Source of the DNA: Triatoma infestans
Taxonomy: Eukaryota > Arthropoda > Insecta > Hemiptera > Reduviidae
NCBI GenBank assembly: GCA_011037195.1
Contig: JAAEAF010014409.1
Location: forward strand, 86,277-150,276
DNA: 64,000 bases
Reading direction: 5' to 3'
The position numbers and the translations under genes are program-made. Each line of letters opens with the position of its first letter. Within the stretch, counting starts at the first letter, position 1. Shown piece by piece: positions 32,480 through 42,861 of this stretch. Under the pieces are notes generated by a model. That model made no database searches and was not told the DNA's origin. It saw only the letters and a list, made by a program, of their open reading frames with translations.

Positions 32480-33000
32480 TAATATTCTGTAGGAGTGTGC
32501 GTGCCTGTGTATGTGAACAAAATATCTTAAAAAACATTTTTTTCCCTTGCGCCATGACTTCGGCTATTCAGCCATTCTGCGTCACGCAGCCCAGTATAAA
32601 AGAACTTAGACTGCTCTGGCGGTTGATGTTCGTTTAGTTGGATATCCAGGGGGCACGTGAGAACAATCTGGGACGCGAACAACTTCACCCTCCCATCTTA
32701 AAAACATAAAATCACAGGAAGCTCAAAGTTGATGCTGCAACCACCACTTCTTACACAAAGATTTTGACTTAAAAATACGTCAACCGGAAGTGCGACTTTG
32801 CTAACTAGTTTCAGTTTTTAAAGATTTCTTTAAAAATCGGTTGCAATAAGTCTGTTTTAAATTTTGCACAAACTATATACTAGGGACTTTTCATTTTTTA
32901 CCATCTTTCAACTGCTGGAAACAGATTATTTATTGAGATTCAAATTTTCGAATATCGAGTTTACACCGGAAAGGCCCATTTTTAAGATCTTCTGAGACCG
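32480..33000 (+). repeat. Repeat R, forward, interrupted by S2 element
   Basis: TATGTGAACAAAATATCTTA precedes and AAATCACAGGAAGCTCAAAG follows the S2 insertion, so this R copy provides the empty-site context. Further boxes are GTCAACCGGAAGTGCGACTT and, in a second overlapping copy, GAGTTTACACCGGAAAGGCC. Confidence 0.65.
32538..32694 (-). mobile_element. Novel SINE-like element (family S2), copy 2
   Basis: The minus strand reads GGGAGGGTGAAGTTGTTCGC, then GTGCCCCCTGGATATCCAAC, TTATACTGGGCTGCGTGACG and GTCATGGCGCAAGGG plus an A tail. The flanking duplication is ATCTTAAAAA(A)CAT (32524-32537 and 32695-32707), and the host R repeat is continuous once the element and one duplication are removed. 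Two short palindromes (CTGCG-TGA-CGCAG and GGCT-GAAT-AGCC) in the 3' half suggest a structured RNA. Confidence 0.82.
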
Positions 33001-33039
33001 AAAAACTGATTTTGGGAAAATGTTCTGTGTGTATGACAT

Positions 33040-34245
33040 AAATTAAAAAATGTGCTGTGACTGGCATACATTGCCAACTTGGGCGGAACTGGCTGAAATG
33101 CTTTAACAGACGATTAAGACCTTAAATTTGAGAAAGCTTATAGATTTGTCGAAGTTATTAATTTATAAATTTTTCATATTTCATGGACTTATAATGCAAA
33201 CCATCGCAGTATAGACCTAAGCCGCATGTCCCAAGTCGGAAATGTATGTCAGTCTCGAGATCGAAATGTACAGTAAGTTCGTGCCATCATGAAAAATTTA
33301 TAAATCAATAACTTTGACAAATCTGCAGTTTTCTCAAATTTAACGGTTCGTTAATTCGTCTTTTAAATAATTATCCCACCCAGTTCCGACCAAGTCGCCA
33401 ATTTATGTCAGTCACAGTATTTATACCACCTTAATATAGTTGCAAATATAAAATAAAAAGCATGCTAACATGTCCAATTTATAATCGGCACCCTTGACAA
33501 ATCAGATGTCTTCTCCAATTAAACGGTTCGCCTGTTAAACAGGTACAAGCAGTTCTGACAAATAATGCAATACAAACACTACCACTATAACACTGCAATA
33601 TAACTGCCATATTTACAATAATGAAATCCTAACAAAAAATTTATAATTCAATATCCTCCAAAAATCAGAAGTTTTCTCAAATTTAACTGCTCTTAACGGT
33701 CTTAAATTTAACGGTTTGGCCCGACAAATTAGCGAATGTATTTCAAACAATCTAATTATAACGTCGCAATATACTTACTTATGTACAATAAAATGATATA
33801 CATTCGCGACTTAGGGAGGAGCTGGATCAGATAATTTTAAGAGCCTATTTAACGAACCGTTAAATTTGAGAAAGCTGCACATTTGTCGAAGTAATGGATT
33901 TTTAAATTTTTCAATTTGCAAGGATTCATTATCTAGTTGGAACGTATTGAGATGTTACAAATACTGTGTTTGACAGGCATTCGCCAATAGCACGGAACAA
34001 TTAAGATGCTTTAACAGACAATTTATCGACCGTTAAAGTTAAGAAAATTGCACATTTGTCGAAGATAGTGATTTATACATTTTTAATGTTTGCATGGTTT
34101 AGCTGTTTATTTGGAATTATGTAGCTTCGTTAAAATAGTGTGATTGGCGAATTGGACACAACTGCGTGAGATCAGATGACTTAACGAATCCTTAACTTTT
34201 TGAAAACTGCCGATTTATGGAAGATATTGATTTTATAATTCCGTA
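33040..34245. repeat. Seven-unit array with ~170-bp spacing and orientation switches
   Basis: A diverged unit built round TTTAACGGTTCG and TTTGACAAATCTGCAG (or the complements CGAACCGTTAAATTTGAGAA and CATTTGTCGAAG) occurs near 33130, 33335, 33510, 33680, 33865, 34035 and 34205. Spacing is about 170-205 bp. Orientations run forward, reverse x3, forward x3. No coding frame crosses it. It looks like a small satellite relic. I do not know the family. Confidence 0.7.
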
Positions 34246-34259
34246 CACCTATCTAAAAT

Positions 34260-34860
34260 CTTTCTTTTTTTAAGTTTCAAATAAAAGTGATACATTTATA
34301 TCTGTGCAGTTAACATGCTCAGCATCGTTATAGACGTTTTCGCAAAATTCAAAAAATCTCGGAAACCAATCTGTAAAGATGCACTTCCGGTTAATCGATT
34401 GTCTTCAAATTTGGAATTCTAGCAATACTTTTAATGTATATTAATATTACATATGTGATGTAACCATATATTGTATTGATTTGGTACTTTGTAGGGAAGC
34501 TAGCGTTACTGTTCCTCATTTATGTAAATAGTTTACTAAGTTTAAAGAAAATAGTTGGAGGTGTTTTCGAAAAAAATCGCGAAAAACTGAAAAAAAAAAT
34601 TCTGTAAAGTCGCACTTCCGGTTGATGAGTTTTGGTTGAAACCGCGGAGTCAGATCCGGTGAAATAAACGGAATATCAAAGTTGAGATTCCTGCGATTTC
34701 ACGTTTTTTAAAGAATTTTTTTCACACACACACTCAGATCATTTTCTAAACACTATTACGGACTCAAAAGACCTTAAAACGTGTATTTTTGATAAAAAGG
34801 ATATCGAAAATTTAATAAAATCGCAGTACCTCCTCTTATCAAAAGTAACAATGTAAATCT
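34260..34860 (-). repeat. Repeat R, reverse
   Basis: Reverse-orientation boxes in order: AGTTTCAAATAAAAGTGATA, GATGCACTTCCGGTTAATCG, TCAAATTTGGAATTCTAGCA, AACCATATATTGTATTGATT, GTTTAAAGAAAATAGTTGGA, GTCGCACTTCCGGTTGATGA, a CA tract at 34722 and CAAAAGACCTTAAAACGTGT. The left-end part closes with CAGTACCTCCTCTTATCAAA. Confidence 0.75.
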
Positions 34861-34943
34861 CACCAGAAACCCCCTTGTAACTTTATTTTGCAACTAATCG
34901 TCGAGCTTCTCTGATATTTCTAAGGGCGTTTGAAACTAAAAGA

Positions 34944-35176
34944 GGGGAGGGATTAGCTAAGTGGTTAGCGCATTGGACTCCCACGCGGAGGTCCCGGGTT
35001 CGAGTCCAGTGCTACCCTTAGATTTTTTCTTCCTAGGAGCCTCTGCAGCTCACTGTTCGGTAATGGACAGTGTTGTCTGTAGCGAGAGAACGCTGTCCGG
35101 AGGCCGGCAGTGCACTGAGAAGGCTCCGGGCGCTAATGACCAAGATGTTGACGCGCCTTAAATTAAAATAAAAAAC
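34944..35176 (+). mobile_element. tRNA-derived SINE (family S1), full-length
   Basis: This 233-bp element has a perfect pol III A box TAGCTAAGTGG (34954-34964) and B box GGTTCGAGTCC (34997-35007), 32 bp apart, in a tRNA-like head, followed by a unique body with CTCACTGTTCGGTAATGGAC and AACGCTGTCCGGAGGCCGGC and an A-rich tail. It is flanked by ACTAAAAGA (34935-34943 and 35177-35185). A full promoter, intact ends and a clear duplication make it a well-preserved copy. The parent tRNA is not identified. Confidence 0.88.
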
Positions 35177-35189
35177 ACTAAAAGAAAAC

Positions 35190-36780
35190 ATTTGAAGAAA
35201 CCCTACCCACGAAATGAAGAGTAATGTTAAAATTACGGAAAATATTTATACGTTAGTTCGTCTTATGACTGTTATTTTTTTAAATCCATTAAAAACAAAA
35301 GGAATTATAATTGTAACGAAAAAGTAAAAAGATTATACCGCACATTTTGAGATTCTTCGGTAAATGCCGCAAGAAATCGTTTATTTTCCTGTGTCTGTGT
35401 TTATTTGAAAAACTTGTTAAAAAGTGGAAGGGATTGGAACATAACCGCATAAGATCTGCCGGCTTTGCATCAACAACCCTCCCCACTACTACTCTCTCTT
35501 GTTCAAGAAATCTCCTATTTCTTCAGTCATCGTGTAACTTTCAAACATTGCAGATTGTCAGTAATTTTGCGCTTATCATTTTTCTTTGTCACTTTTATTT
35601 TTTGTTTCTTTGTACGACGAACTTTCAACGATATTTGCTTTACATTGTTTTCCTACAATGGATACCAAATGCATATAATTGTAAGTAAAGATTTTTTATT
35701 ATTTATTTATTTTTATACATTTTTCTTTTTCATCGACTTTGAAATCGATTTGAAATTGTTTAAAAAGCATTAAAACTTTGTGCCTCTTATTCTAACAATA
35801 AATAAAAGAATGGATTATTTTCAAATCGATTATTTTTTCTGTCTTTTATTTATATAAAATCTTACATTAAACAGAACTTCTTTTTTGTCTGTCTGTACAG
35901 TTTTAATCCAATCGCACATAGAAATTATTAGATTTTATTAATTAATAATATTTAATTCCTTGCCATATTGACGAGAAATTTTAACAATTTTTTTTTCTAA
36001 GTAAACTTTTATCGATATTTACAAAGTTTCCCTTTCTGAAATTCTCCCTATTTATTCGATTCGTCCAGCTGTTTTCCATAAATGAAAATATCCCCCATTA
36101 ACCCAACTCACAAAATAAGAAAAATCCTTCCACTGAGAGTCCAATTAATTTTCATTGTTTTATTGCTCTTTTTATTACGATGAATTGCTTAGCTTTTAAT
36201 AGAATGCTGTCACAGGCCGTTATTAATTTTTGTTTTAAGACAAAAAAATAAATTATACACTAATCGAAGACTTGTAACCCACGCTGTTTGCATTGTATAA
36301 ATGGCCTCGTATACCATATATGGCTTTGCTAAGGACACCTGAACCCTGACCTACCTACGCTTTTGTTAAAGCATCTCATATTGTTCAGCATCCGCTTATA
36401 GTAAAAACTCAGTTACCTACCTGTTTTTGGCAAAATACCTATTTTACAGGTCTGATCTATTACAAGGAACCTTACTTGTTGCTACGGCATTAAAGTCTCT
36501 TAATTTATAGCAGTGAATTATACGAAAGGAATAAATAGCTTTGCGGATCATGTTATTCGAAATTGGTAAAGAGTTTGCCAGGGAAATTGATTGTAGAGAG
36601 TTCTCTGATGAAGCTGCAACATTGGTTTTGTTTTCTCTGAATTTCCTGCCAATATATCGGCCATATAACTTTCATTTGAATCATGATTTCAGGAAAATAT
36701 GTTTTGTATTTGTGGGAGAGCTGCACGGTAAATATTCCTTTTTACCAATGCCAATTACCACTCACTAAAATTAAGGTACA
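35190..36780. other. AT-rich region, no gene recognised
   Basis: The plus frames at 35347-35688 and 35465-35773 are Phe/Ser/Cys-rich products of T-rich sequence and have no domain. I see no repeat boundary apart from possible short R pieces near 36680-36720. Confidence 0.45.
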
Positions 36781-37539
36781 ATAAGTGCGTTGCTAGATTA
36801 CCAAGTTTGAAGAAAATTAGTTAACTGGAAGTGCAAGTTGGTGAGCTTTTCCGGTATCCAAAGAAATGAATTGGAATATCCGTGGTGTTCAAAAATTAAA
36901 CTGCCAATTTTGGTTTCGTTGAGAATTAATAAAGGCGCTGCCTAGTTTTTGTTTCAAAATGCTTTAGTAATATCACCAAAAAATCTTCCTACTATGTACG
37001 TTATTGAGAAAGTAAGCTTTTATGAACTATTGAAGATGCAGAGGAAATGATGGCAGAAAGTAATTGGGGAGATCCATCTGTTAAATAGATTATTTAGCTC
37101 TCAGAAAAAACTGCCGTGCGAACACAACACGCAGGATGCTCAATAGAATACCAAGTACGAACTATTGATTCCGTTTACATAACTCAACGTATTTGACACG
37201 ATGATTACAATTCAGATCTGGAAACCGGAAGTGTGACTTTGTTTGTTCATCCCGCCCCACACCAAAATCGAGAAACCTACTGTATAAAGTTAGCCTACAC
37301 TTGCGGTTTAAAGATTTTCTTCAATTTTAGAGTTCTAACCGTGATTATTATATTATTATGTAACCTTAATTTTATACATTTCACAGAAATGATACTTTAG
37401 AGGAAAGCTTAACGTTGCAAACACCCTCCCCCCAGAAATAGAAGTAATAAGAATGTATGTGTGTGTGTGTGTTGAGAAAATCGCGACGAACAGAAAAGAA
37501 AAATAAATTGCAAAGTCGCGGTTCCGCTTGATAGATTTT
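36780..37539. repeat. Mosaic of R fragments in both orientations
   Basis: Forward pieces: CCAAGTTTGAAGAAAATTAG with TTAACTGGAAGTGCAAGTTG (36810-36845) and GGAAACCGGAAGTGTGACTT (37222). Reverse pieces: TTGCGGTTTAAAGATTTTCT (37301), ACTTTAGAGGAAAGCTTAAC (37391), a GT tract (37457-37472) and AGTCGCGGTTCCGCTTGATA (37514). Confidence 0.6.
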
Positions 37540-37750
37540 GATTGTAACATTAGTTTCGGAGCCGTTTCGTTGAACCATATTTTATTTACTTGCCCTGCCT
37601 TGAATCATTTAAGATTGATATATTTGCATGACTATGAATGTGTCGTTAGCTCACTATTAAGCGATCTTCAGCACATTCAAAAACTGAACAACATTTACAA
37701 TAACTTACTACGCGCCATGTCTCTAAGGCAATTTATAAATTGATAAATAT
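37540..37750 (+). mobile_element. LINE C-terminal fragment
   Basis: The plus frame encodes SLNHILFTCPALNHLRLI, then SDLQHIQKLNNIYNNLL. The HILF.CP pattern is the His/Cys motif at the C-terminus of RNase H-bearing LINEs (compare MHLMTNC in LINE A). It interrupts a reverse R copy that resumes at about 37950. Confidence 0.5.
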
Positions 37751-37949
37751 ATAATTAGGTAACATATTTAATTTCCTTTAATTTATTTTGTGAAGTTTGT
37801 TTCAGTTTTGTAAACTAAATGAGTCATCTTTTATTTTACCTTGATTTATTGCATTCTATTTATTTTTCATTTTTGTAAGTTATTGTACTGACCCATCTCT
37901 ATTTGTAAAATCTAAAGTTTAAACATATACATTATTGTCTGTCTATCTA

Positions 37950-38115
37950 GTTTCGGTTCCTGTTATCCTGTGCACGCATTCAGACAGTCGCTATTCAAGG
38001 GATCTGAAAATATTAGTATTTCCGGTGAAAATTTAATTTCTAAAATTTGGACACGATCGCAATACTACTTCCTCTTTACCGGCATTAAGGAGAAAGTAAT
38101 GATTTAAGTAGATAT
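37950..38115 (-). repeat. Repeat R, reverse, left-end part
   Basis: Boxes: GTATTTCCGGTGAAAATTTA, GGACACGATCGCAATACTAC and TTCCTCTTTACCGGCATTAA, the left end in reverse. Confidence 0.65.
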
Positions 38116-38285
38116 TAATAAACTTAGACTACGTAATAAGTAATACACAGTGATTTGTGGCCAACCAAGAAAATTTGGTTGCTCTTCTACTTGTGTAACT
38201 TATTGTAGAAATGAATTGAATTAATGGAAACCATTATTTATGATTTATTTATTGAACGTTTCATGTGACTCAATATTATACTCCT

Positions 38286-38288
<3 letters not shown>

Positions 38289-38318
<30 letters not shown>
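38289..38318. repeat. (TG)n microsatellite
   Basis: Fifteen uninterrupted TG units, followed by an imperfect extension to 38330. Confidence 0.92.
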
Positions 38319-38326
<8 letters not shown>

Positions 38327-38784
38327 TATTTGTTTTAATGTTATATTAGAAATGTATATCTCTCAGTCTCCAATAACAGTTTGTCTCCAGTTAGTGTCAA
38401 CAAAACCGGTTATCTATTATATCATCCCTAGTAAGAAACAAAAAACGTTACCATCAAATACATACGCCACTTTCTCTTAATCTCATTCTCAAAATTTTTT
38501 GACGATTTATAATTTAATTATTACTTCTTCCCCTTTGCTTTCCACCCACAATTTCAGCCCTTTGAGCTTTCAAGTCTAGCAAAGAAATTTGTCTTTTTAC
38601 TTATTTGATTTCGTTTTTATTAGCAAATGAACCAATTCTTCAAGTTTTAGTTTCTGTTCAGGATAAAAGATTTTAGGAAATTAAATAAACTATGGGATTG
38701 AATGTCTTGAAAATTATCCATTCTTCTTCACAGATCGCCATCAGGAATTGGTCTTCTAATTGGTATGCTGTGTTCGTTGACTTT

Positions 38785-38895
38785 ATTTTTTATTAAACTA
38801 AGGCATCTGGAGCCTTCTCCGCCACTCGAACTCTGAGCCCTCCGCTTTCCAATCCAGCATGCTGCCAGACCCCGCCCTTACCGGAGAGAGGTTAA
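38785..38895 (-). mobile_element. SINE-like fragment with B-box relic
   Basis: On the minus strand GGGCTCAGAGTTCGAGTGG resembles a decayed B box. The downstream GAGAAGGCTCCAGATGCCTT, then an AATAAAAAATAAA tail, matches the 3' end of the S1 SINE (GAGAAGGCTCC, GATG, CCTTA and an A-rich tail). It is probably an internally deleted S1 relative. Confidence 0.5.
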
Positions 38896-39583
38896 CTTAA
38901 AGTCGTTTGGTGCCGAACCCACAAGCCTACAAACTTTCCGTCTCCCACTAGATATCTGGAATATGGGAGTTCTTTAAATATTGTGTTGCGCGTTCAGGGA
39001 AACTAAAATTTCTTGGTGCGCTAGATCATCCATACAGCCGGTTCAATATCCGAACTTGCATATCCTTTAGGATGCTTTTTATGTTCATAATGGAAACGAT
39101 GCCAGACCTTTGACAGTGAAGATCTTCTCAACAGTACCTTTAAAACAATATTTCTCCTCTCCTCAAAAAAACAAAAGAAAGATAAATGGAAATCCAAAGA
39201 AAAGTTTTTGAGAAAATCGTCCCAAAAAAACGAGAACATTAAATCAAAAAAGTAAAAACAATCAAATAACGTTTCTGTCCAAAAGGACCTTCGAAATCCT
39301 GCATTATTGGTGGAAAAAGAATAGACTTTCAGAAATCTTCCATGGAATGGAACACGTCTTTTAGATTGCTTATCTAAGGGGGAAAAAAATCTTATTGCAG
39401 ACTACAAAGACTTTGATATTGTGGAGAGATAACAAGATTGATGGTCAAGATAAGATATTTCTTAGAAAAATAATAGATTGATGGAGTATTGCAAATAGTA
39501 AAAAAAAAGAGTAAAAATAGACATAAACACAAATGCCGACAATAAATAGAAATAAATATAAGGACCGTTGAAAAAATCTCAAA

Positions 39584-39672
39584 TCAGCTGTTTTGTATTA
39601 AAAAAGAAAACAACAAAAAACAGCTGTTTTAAATAAAAATATACTTTCTTAATTAAATACAAAACAGCTGTT
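39584..39672. repeat. Short inverted repeat with CAGCTGTTTTGTATT arms
   Basis: ATCAGCTGTTTTGTATTAA at the left and TAATTAAATACAAAACAGCT at the right can pair; another CAGCTGTTTT lies in the loop. It could be a tiny MITE. Flanking duplications are not clear. Confidence 0.55.
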
Positions 39673-39934
39673 AACTATTGCATTGTATTATAATGAAGAT
39701 AATATATCTTTTTTAATGATGATATTTACAGTGTTTCATTGTGTCAGATCCATAAAAAATACCTGCGGCATTGAATCTCAATAACAATTTTTTTTTTTTA
39801 ATTTAACATAAAATATGTTTTTAGTTCCTATGTGAAATAAATAATTAATTGTGATAATAAATTAAGTATTTTAATATTTATGTAAAGGTTAAATTAAGAA
39901 GGATTTATTTTTGCGGGGTGAAGGTTAGATTTCT

Positions 39935-39937
<3 letters not shown>

Positions 39938-39965
<28 letters not shown>
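39938..39965. repeat. Poly-G tract of 28 bases
   Basis: Twenty-eight consecutive G follow ATTTCTATT. Such a run is rare in an AT-rich genome and its true length is uncertain in any assembly. Confidence 0.9.
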
Positions 39966-40174
39966 TGTTCGAAGGGAACAAACTACATTTTGGCAGAACT
40001 CATGCAGTACTCGTTTCTATCCTGAATAACGAATATAACAAACTTTATATTATATAGATGGTTGGATACATCATTCGGAATTAGCAATTTTGGGCAAAAG
40101 TGTAAACGCTGCGAGTTTCTCAGAAGCAGTACCGCCTCAAGAAAATCCATTTTTCTGTGAAACTGTCAATTTTC

Positions 40175-40335
40175 ATGAAAAAATGATAGGCATTTCTGTG
40201 TGTAGTTAGTAGCGAAGTTTAAAGAAAATCGTTGCAGTCATTTTCAAGGAAATCGTGAAAAAATATCAATGACGTTGCACTTCCGGTCGAGATATTTTGT
40301 TAAACACACACACACACACACAATCACACTCAAAC
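40175..40335 (-). repeat. Repeat R, reverse fragment
   Basis: Boxes: GAAGTTTAAAGAAAATCGTT, GTTGCACTTCCGGTCGAGAT and a CA tract at 40303-40322. Confidence 0.65.
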
Positions 40336-40374
40336 AGGAAAACAATTTTCTTATACTCAAAGGATGTCAAAACA

Positions 40375-41290
40375 TGAATTACATTCTCTTAGACCTGGTA
40401 ACAACAAGTATTGTGATCGTGTCTAATTCTCGAAATTGAACTTTCATCGGGAATACATGTTTGGAGGTCCCCTGAGTTCGAACAAAAAAATGTTTTTCGT
40501 GAAATTTTATTGATTGGATGTTTACAGAAATCTCAAAAACGAAAAATCGCAGGAAGGTCAAATGCGTTGTTGTAGGTGCAATCGCCTTTGGTGCGGGAAT
40601 TCAGAGCTCGATTCGCTTGAGGGCAAAGTCGGTGTTGACCCAGCATCGAGAGATAAAGTGGAAAGTTTCAGTTTGTAGCGCACGTAGATAGCGAAGGCCG
40701 GAACTGAACGGCGAGGGAACTGCGGCGTGATTACCACACGCACCCTAATACAAATCACACACTGGCCCTTCACAGGTTGTTGTGCCCTAGGTTTTGTATT
40801 ACTGCCGCACTAGACACGGAGGCTCCAGTTAAATTCCACCAACCGCAAGTGTGACATTACTGAATGTTTTTTTTTCCAGTTTTTCACAAAAACGACGCGA
40901 AGATTTTCTTTGAACTTCGTGTACTATCTACTCAAATGAATCTCTATCACTTTCATGAAGCATTTTGCTGGGAAAATTGACTTTTTTGGGAGGCTCTGAG
41001 GGAAAGTAGTGTTATTCTACTAGTACTTTCTTCTGAAGTACCGTTTTACTATAATATGATTTTATCGGTTATATAATATTAATATGTTTATAAGAAGCTA
41101 TAAAGCATAGACATTCAAATTTAAATAATACAATTGTTGACCGGAAATGCAACTTTACAGAAGGTTGTCGAATTTTCATGGAATTTTCTCGAAAATTGCC
41201 ATCACGATTTTCTTTAAATTTGGGATGCTCACTACACAGACAAACATTGAACACATTGGTCTAAAAAAAGTTGATTTTTAGATAGTTTTG
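40375..41290 (+). repeat. Repeat R, forward, with foreign insert
   Basis: Boxes: AACAAGTATTGTGATCGTGT, TTTCATCGGGAATACATGTT, GAGGTCCCCTGAGTTCGAAC and AAAAACGAAAAATCGCAGGA. Then comes a GC-richer insert (40562-40835), then CCAACCGCAAGTGTGACATT, GTGTACTATCTACTCAAATG, GACCGGAAATGCAACTTTAC, TTTTCTTTAAATTTGGGATG and a right-end region with a G run (41321). Confidence 0.7.
40562..40835. other. GC-richer insert of unknown nature within R
   Basis: About 270 bp, clearly richer in G+C than the surroundings, replaces the expected R centre (the CCGTTTAGGTACCACC region). It contains GAGGGCAAAGTCGGTGTTGA and GAACTGAACGGCGAGGGAAC. I recognise no protein, tRNA head or LTR. Exact ends are approximate. Confidence 0.5.
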
Positions 41291-41524
41291 CGGAATTCGT
41301 GGAGTTAAATTTCAAATATACGGGGGGGGGGGGGTTGGTTCTATATTATTGGCGTGCTCTTCACTTCCCTACCTGGTTGGGTTTAGTAGATTGATACTTG
41401 TCCCCCACCTCACTATTTAGGAGAAATGAGTAAAATTTGTAGATTAAAGAAAAATAGTCATTTGATATATAATAAGGTCTTTTAGGTTTGCGCGGCCATT
41501 TTAATGAAAAACACTTGAGCTTCT

Positions 41525-41722
41525 GGGTTGAGACCGCGTCTGTGGTTTGCTAAAAACCGACGAATCGTGCATTTTGCAATGAGCCTCTTCGTGCTGCTAC
41601 ATCTTGAAAGACCATAAGGCAATCCCTCCTTATTAGCTTCATTGACCAAGGTGTAACGACCCTGAAGAGGCTCATAGCAACATGGGCGAAACGTCGGTTT
41701 CTAGCAAACGCGCTCTCAACCC
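41525..41722. mobile_element. Foldback element with two outward hammerhead-like motifs
   Basis: The arms GGGTTGAGACCGCGT (from 41525) and ACGCGCTCTCAACCC (to 41722), with AACCGACG (41555-41562) and CGTCGGTTT (41692-41700), pair with few mismatches. The plus-strand motif at 41662-41695 has a perfect CTGAAGA box, a GGCTCAT/ATGGGC hairpin, GAAA and CGTC, plus a short stem I (ACC/GGT). The minus-strand partner at 41559-41593 has the same layout with a decayed first box. The element sits just before an R right end. Confidence 0.75.
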
Positions 41723-41770
41723 GGAGTAAGAGAAAGTCGTGTGAGTGTTTCACATCAGATTTTGTTTTTC
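41723..41770 (+). repeat. Repeat R, right-end signature
   Basis: AGTAAGAGAAAGTCGTGTGA is followed by GTGTTTCACATCAGATTTTG, a near-consensus R right end. Confidence 0.75.
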
Positions 41771-42349
41771 CTTCTAAAGCATTTAGAGGAGAGCTAACTT
41801 TCGAAATTGGTTCTGCCTCCCAAATTCAAATTTCCTGTAAAAATGACCTATATAAAAGTACTAGTCCTATATGTGTACAGTTTGTGAGCAAAGTTTAACG
41901 AAAAGACAAATTTATGCTCACTGTTACGTCTATTTGACGATTGGCAAAATTGCTACTTTATTGCAAAAATAAAAAAAAAAATCTAATCCATACGTAAATG
42001 ATCGCATTAATAATCATTATCGAAATATATAATCGATGGAAGTATGTTATAAAAAAGAAATATGAGAACGTATAATTTGATAATTAAATTACACACCTGT
42101 TGTTCAAGTTGTCCGTGATGCAGCCACATGACCGACTTCCCCATAATACTGACCTTATCTTTACTGAATTCTTTGCACGTAATAAACTCTACTGAATCAT
42201 AGAGTACTGAATTTTATTCAGTAAAAAAGTAAAAAAAGAAAAAGTAAGATATAATTAAGTAAAATAAAAACCGTTAGTCAACACTAGAAATTAGGACATA
42301 GTATTGTATGCATTAAAGTTAGAATAAGTAAATAATAAAACGCACTTCT

Positions 42350-42760
42350 TTACATTCTCTTACTCCCACAGTACAGGACTGTGATTGGGTTAAATTTTCA
42401 AAATTGTTTCCACCGGAAATACATGTTTTCAAAGCCCCTGAGTACGAAAACAATATCTATCGAATGTGATCTGTATACGTATGCGCGCGCGCGCGTGTGT
42501 GTGTGTGTCTCAAAAACGAACAATCGCAGGAAGCTCAAACTTGGTATTGCATGTAGGTCCTACCACCGCATCTGTCATGGACGGTCTCGGACAAACCTGT
42601 ATACCGAAAGTGCAAATTTTCTTAATGCTTTTGTTTTAGTTTTTCACAATTTCTCGAATACGGCTCCAAACATTTCCATGACACTTTGTACACTATATAC
42701 CCACTTAAACACCTAGCCTGTACACTATGTACCCACTTAAACACCTAGCCTGTACACTAT
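42350..42760 (+). repeat. Repeat R, forward, broken by the Penelope-like element
   Basis: Boxes: TTACATTCTCTTACTCCCAC, TTTCCACCGGAAATACATGT, AAGCCCCTGAGTACGAAAAC, a GC/GT tract at 42481-42508, CAATCGCAGGAAGCTCAAAC, GTATACCGAAAGTGCAAATT and GACACTTTGTACACTATATA. The copy resumes after the Penelope-like element at 45714 with TTTATTTGAAACATTTGTTT. Confidence 0.75.
42687..42760 (+). repeat. 32-bp tandem duplication at the Penelope 5' junction
   Basis: TGTACACTATATACCCACTT, ending in ACACCTAGCC, is present twice in full (42687-42718 and 42719-42750) and starts a third time (42751-42760). It consists of R sequence adjoining the Penelope-like insertion, so it may have arisen during insertion. Confidence 0.85.
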
Positions 42761-42861
42761 ATTTGTTTTTTACCTTGAATTGGTCGATAAGCCAACAAAT
42801 TCTTGTTTTCATATTACAACTAACGGCCAACAAAGAAAATCATCTGATAATCATATAAATA

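Larger units (their letters stand above)
38896..40170. other. No gene recognised; contains a palindrome and a poly-G run
   Basis: Apart from the inverted repeat at 39584-39672 and the G run at 39938-39965 I see only AT-rich sequence and a reverse R-like piece near 39120-39240. Confidence 0.4.

Noticed and set aside
35347..35773. Two overlapping Phe/Cys-rich plus-strand frames as a membrane protein
   Set aside because: T-rich composition explains the hydrophobicity; both frames look equally membrane-like, which points to an artefact.
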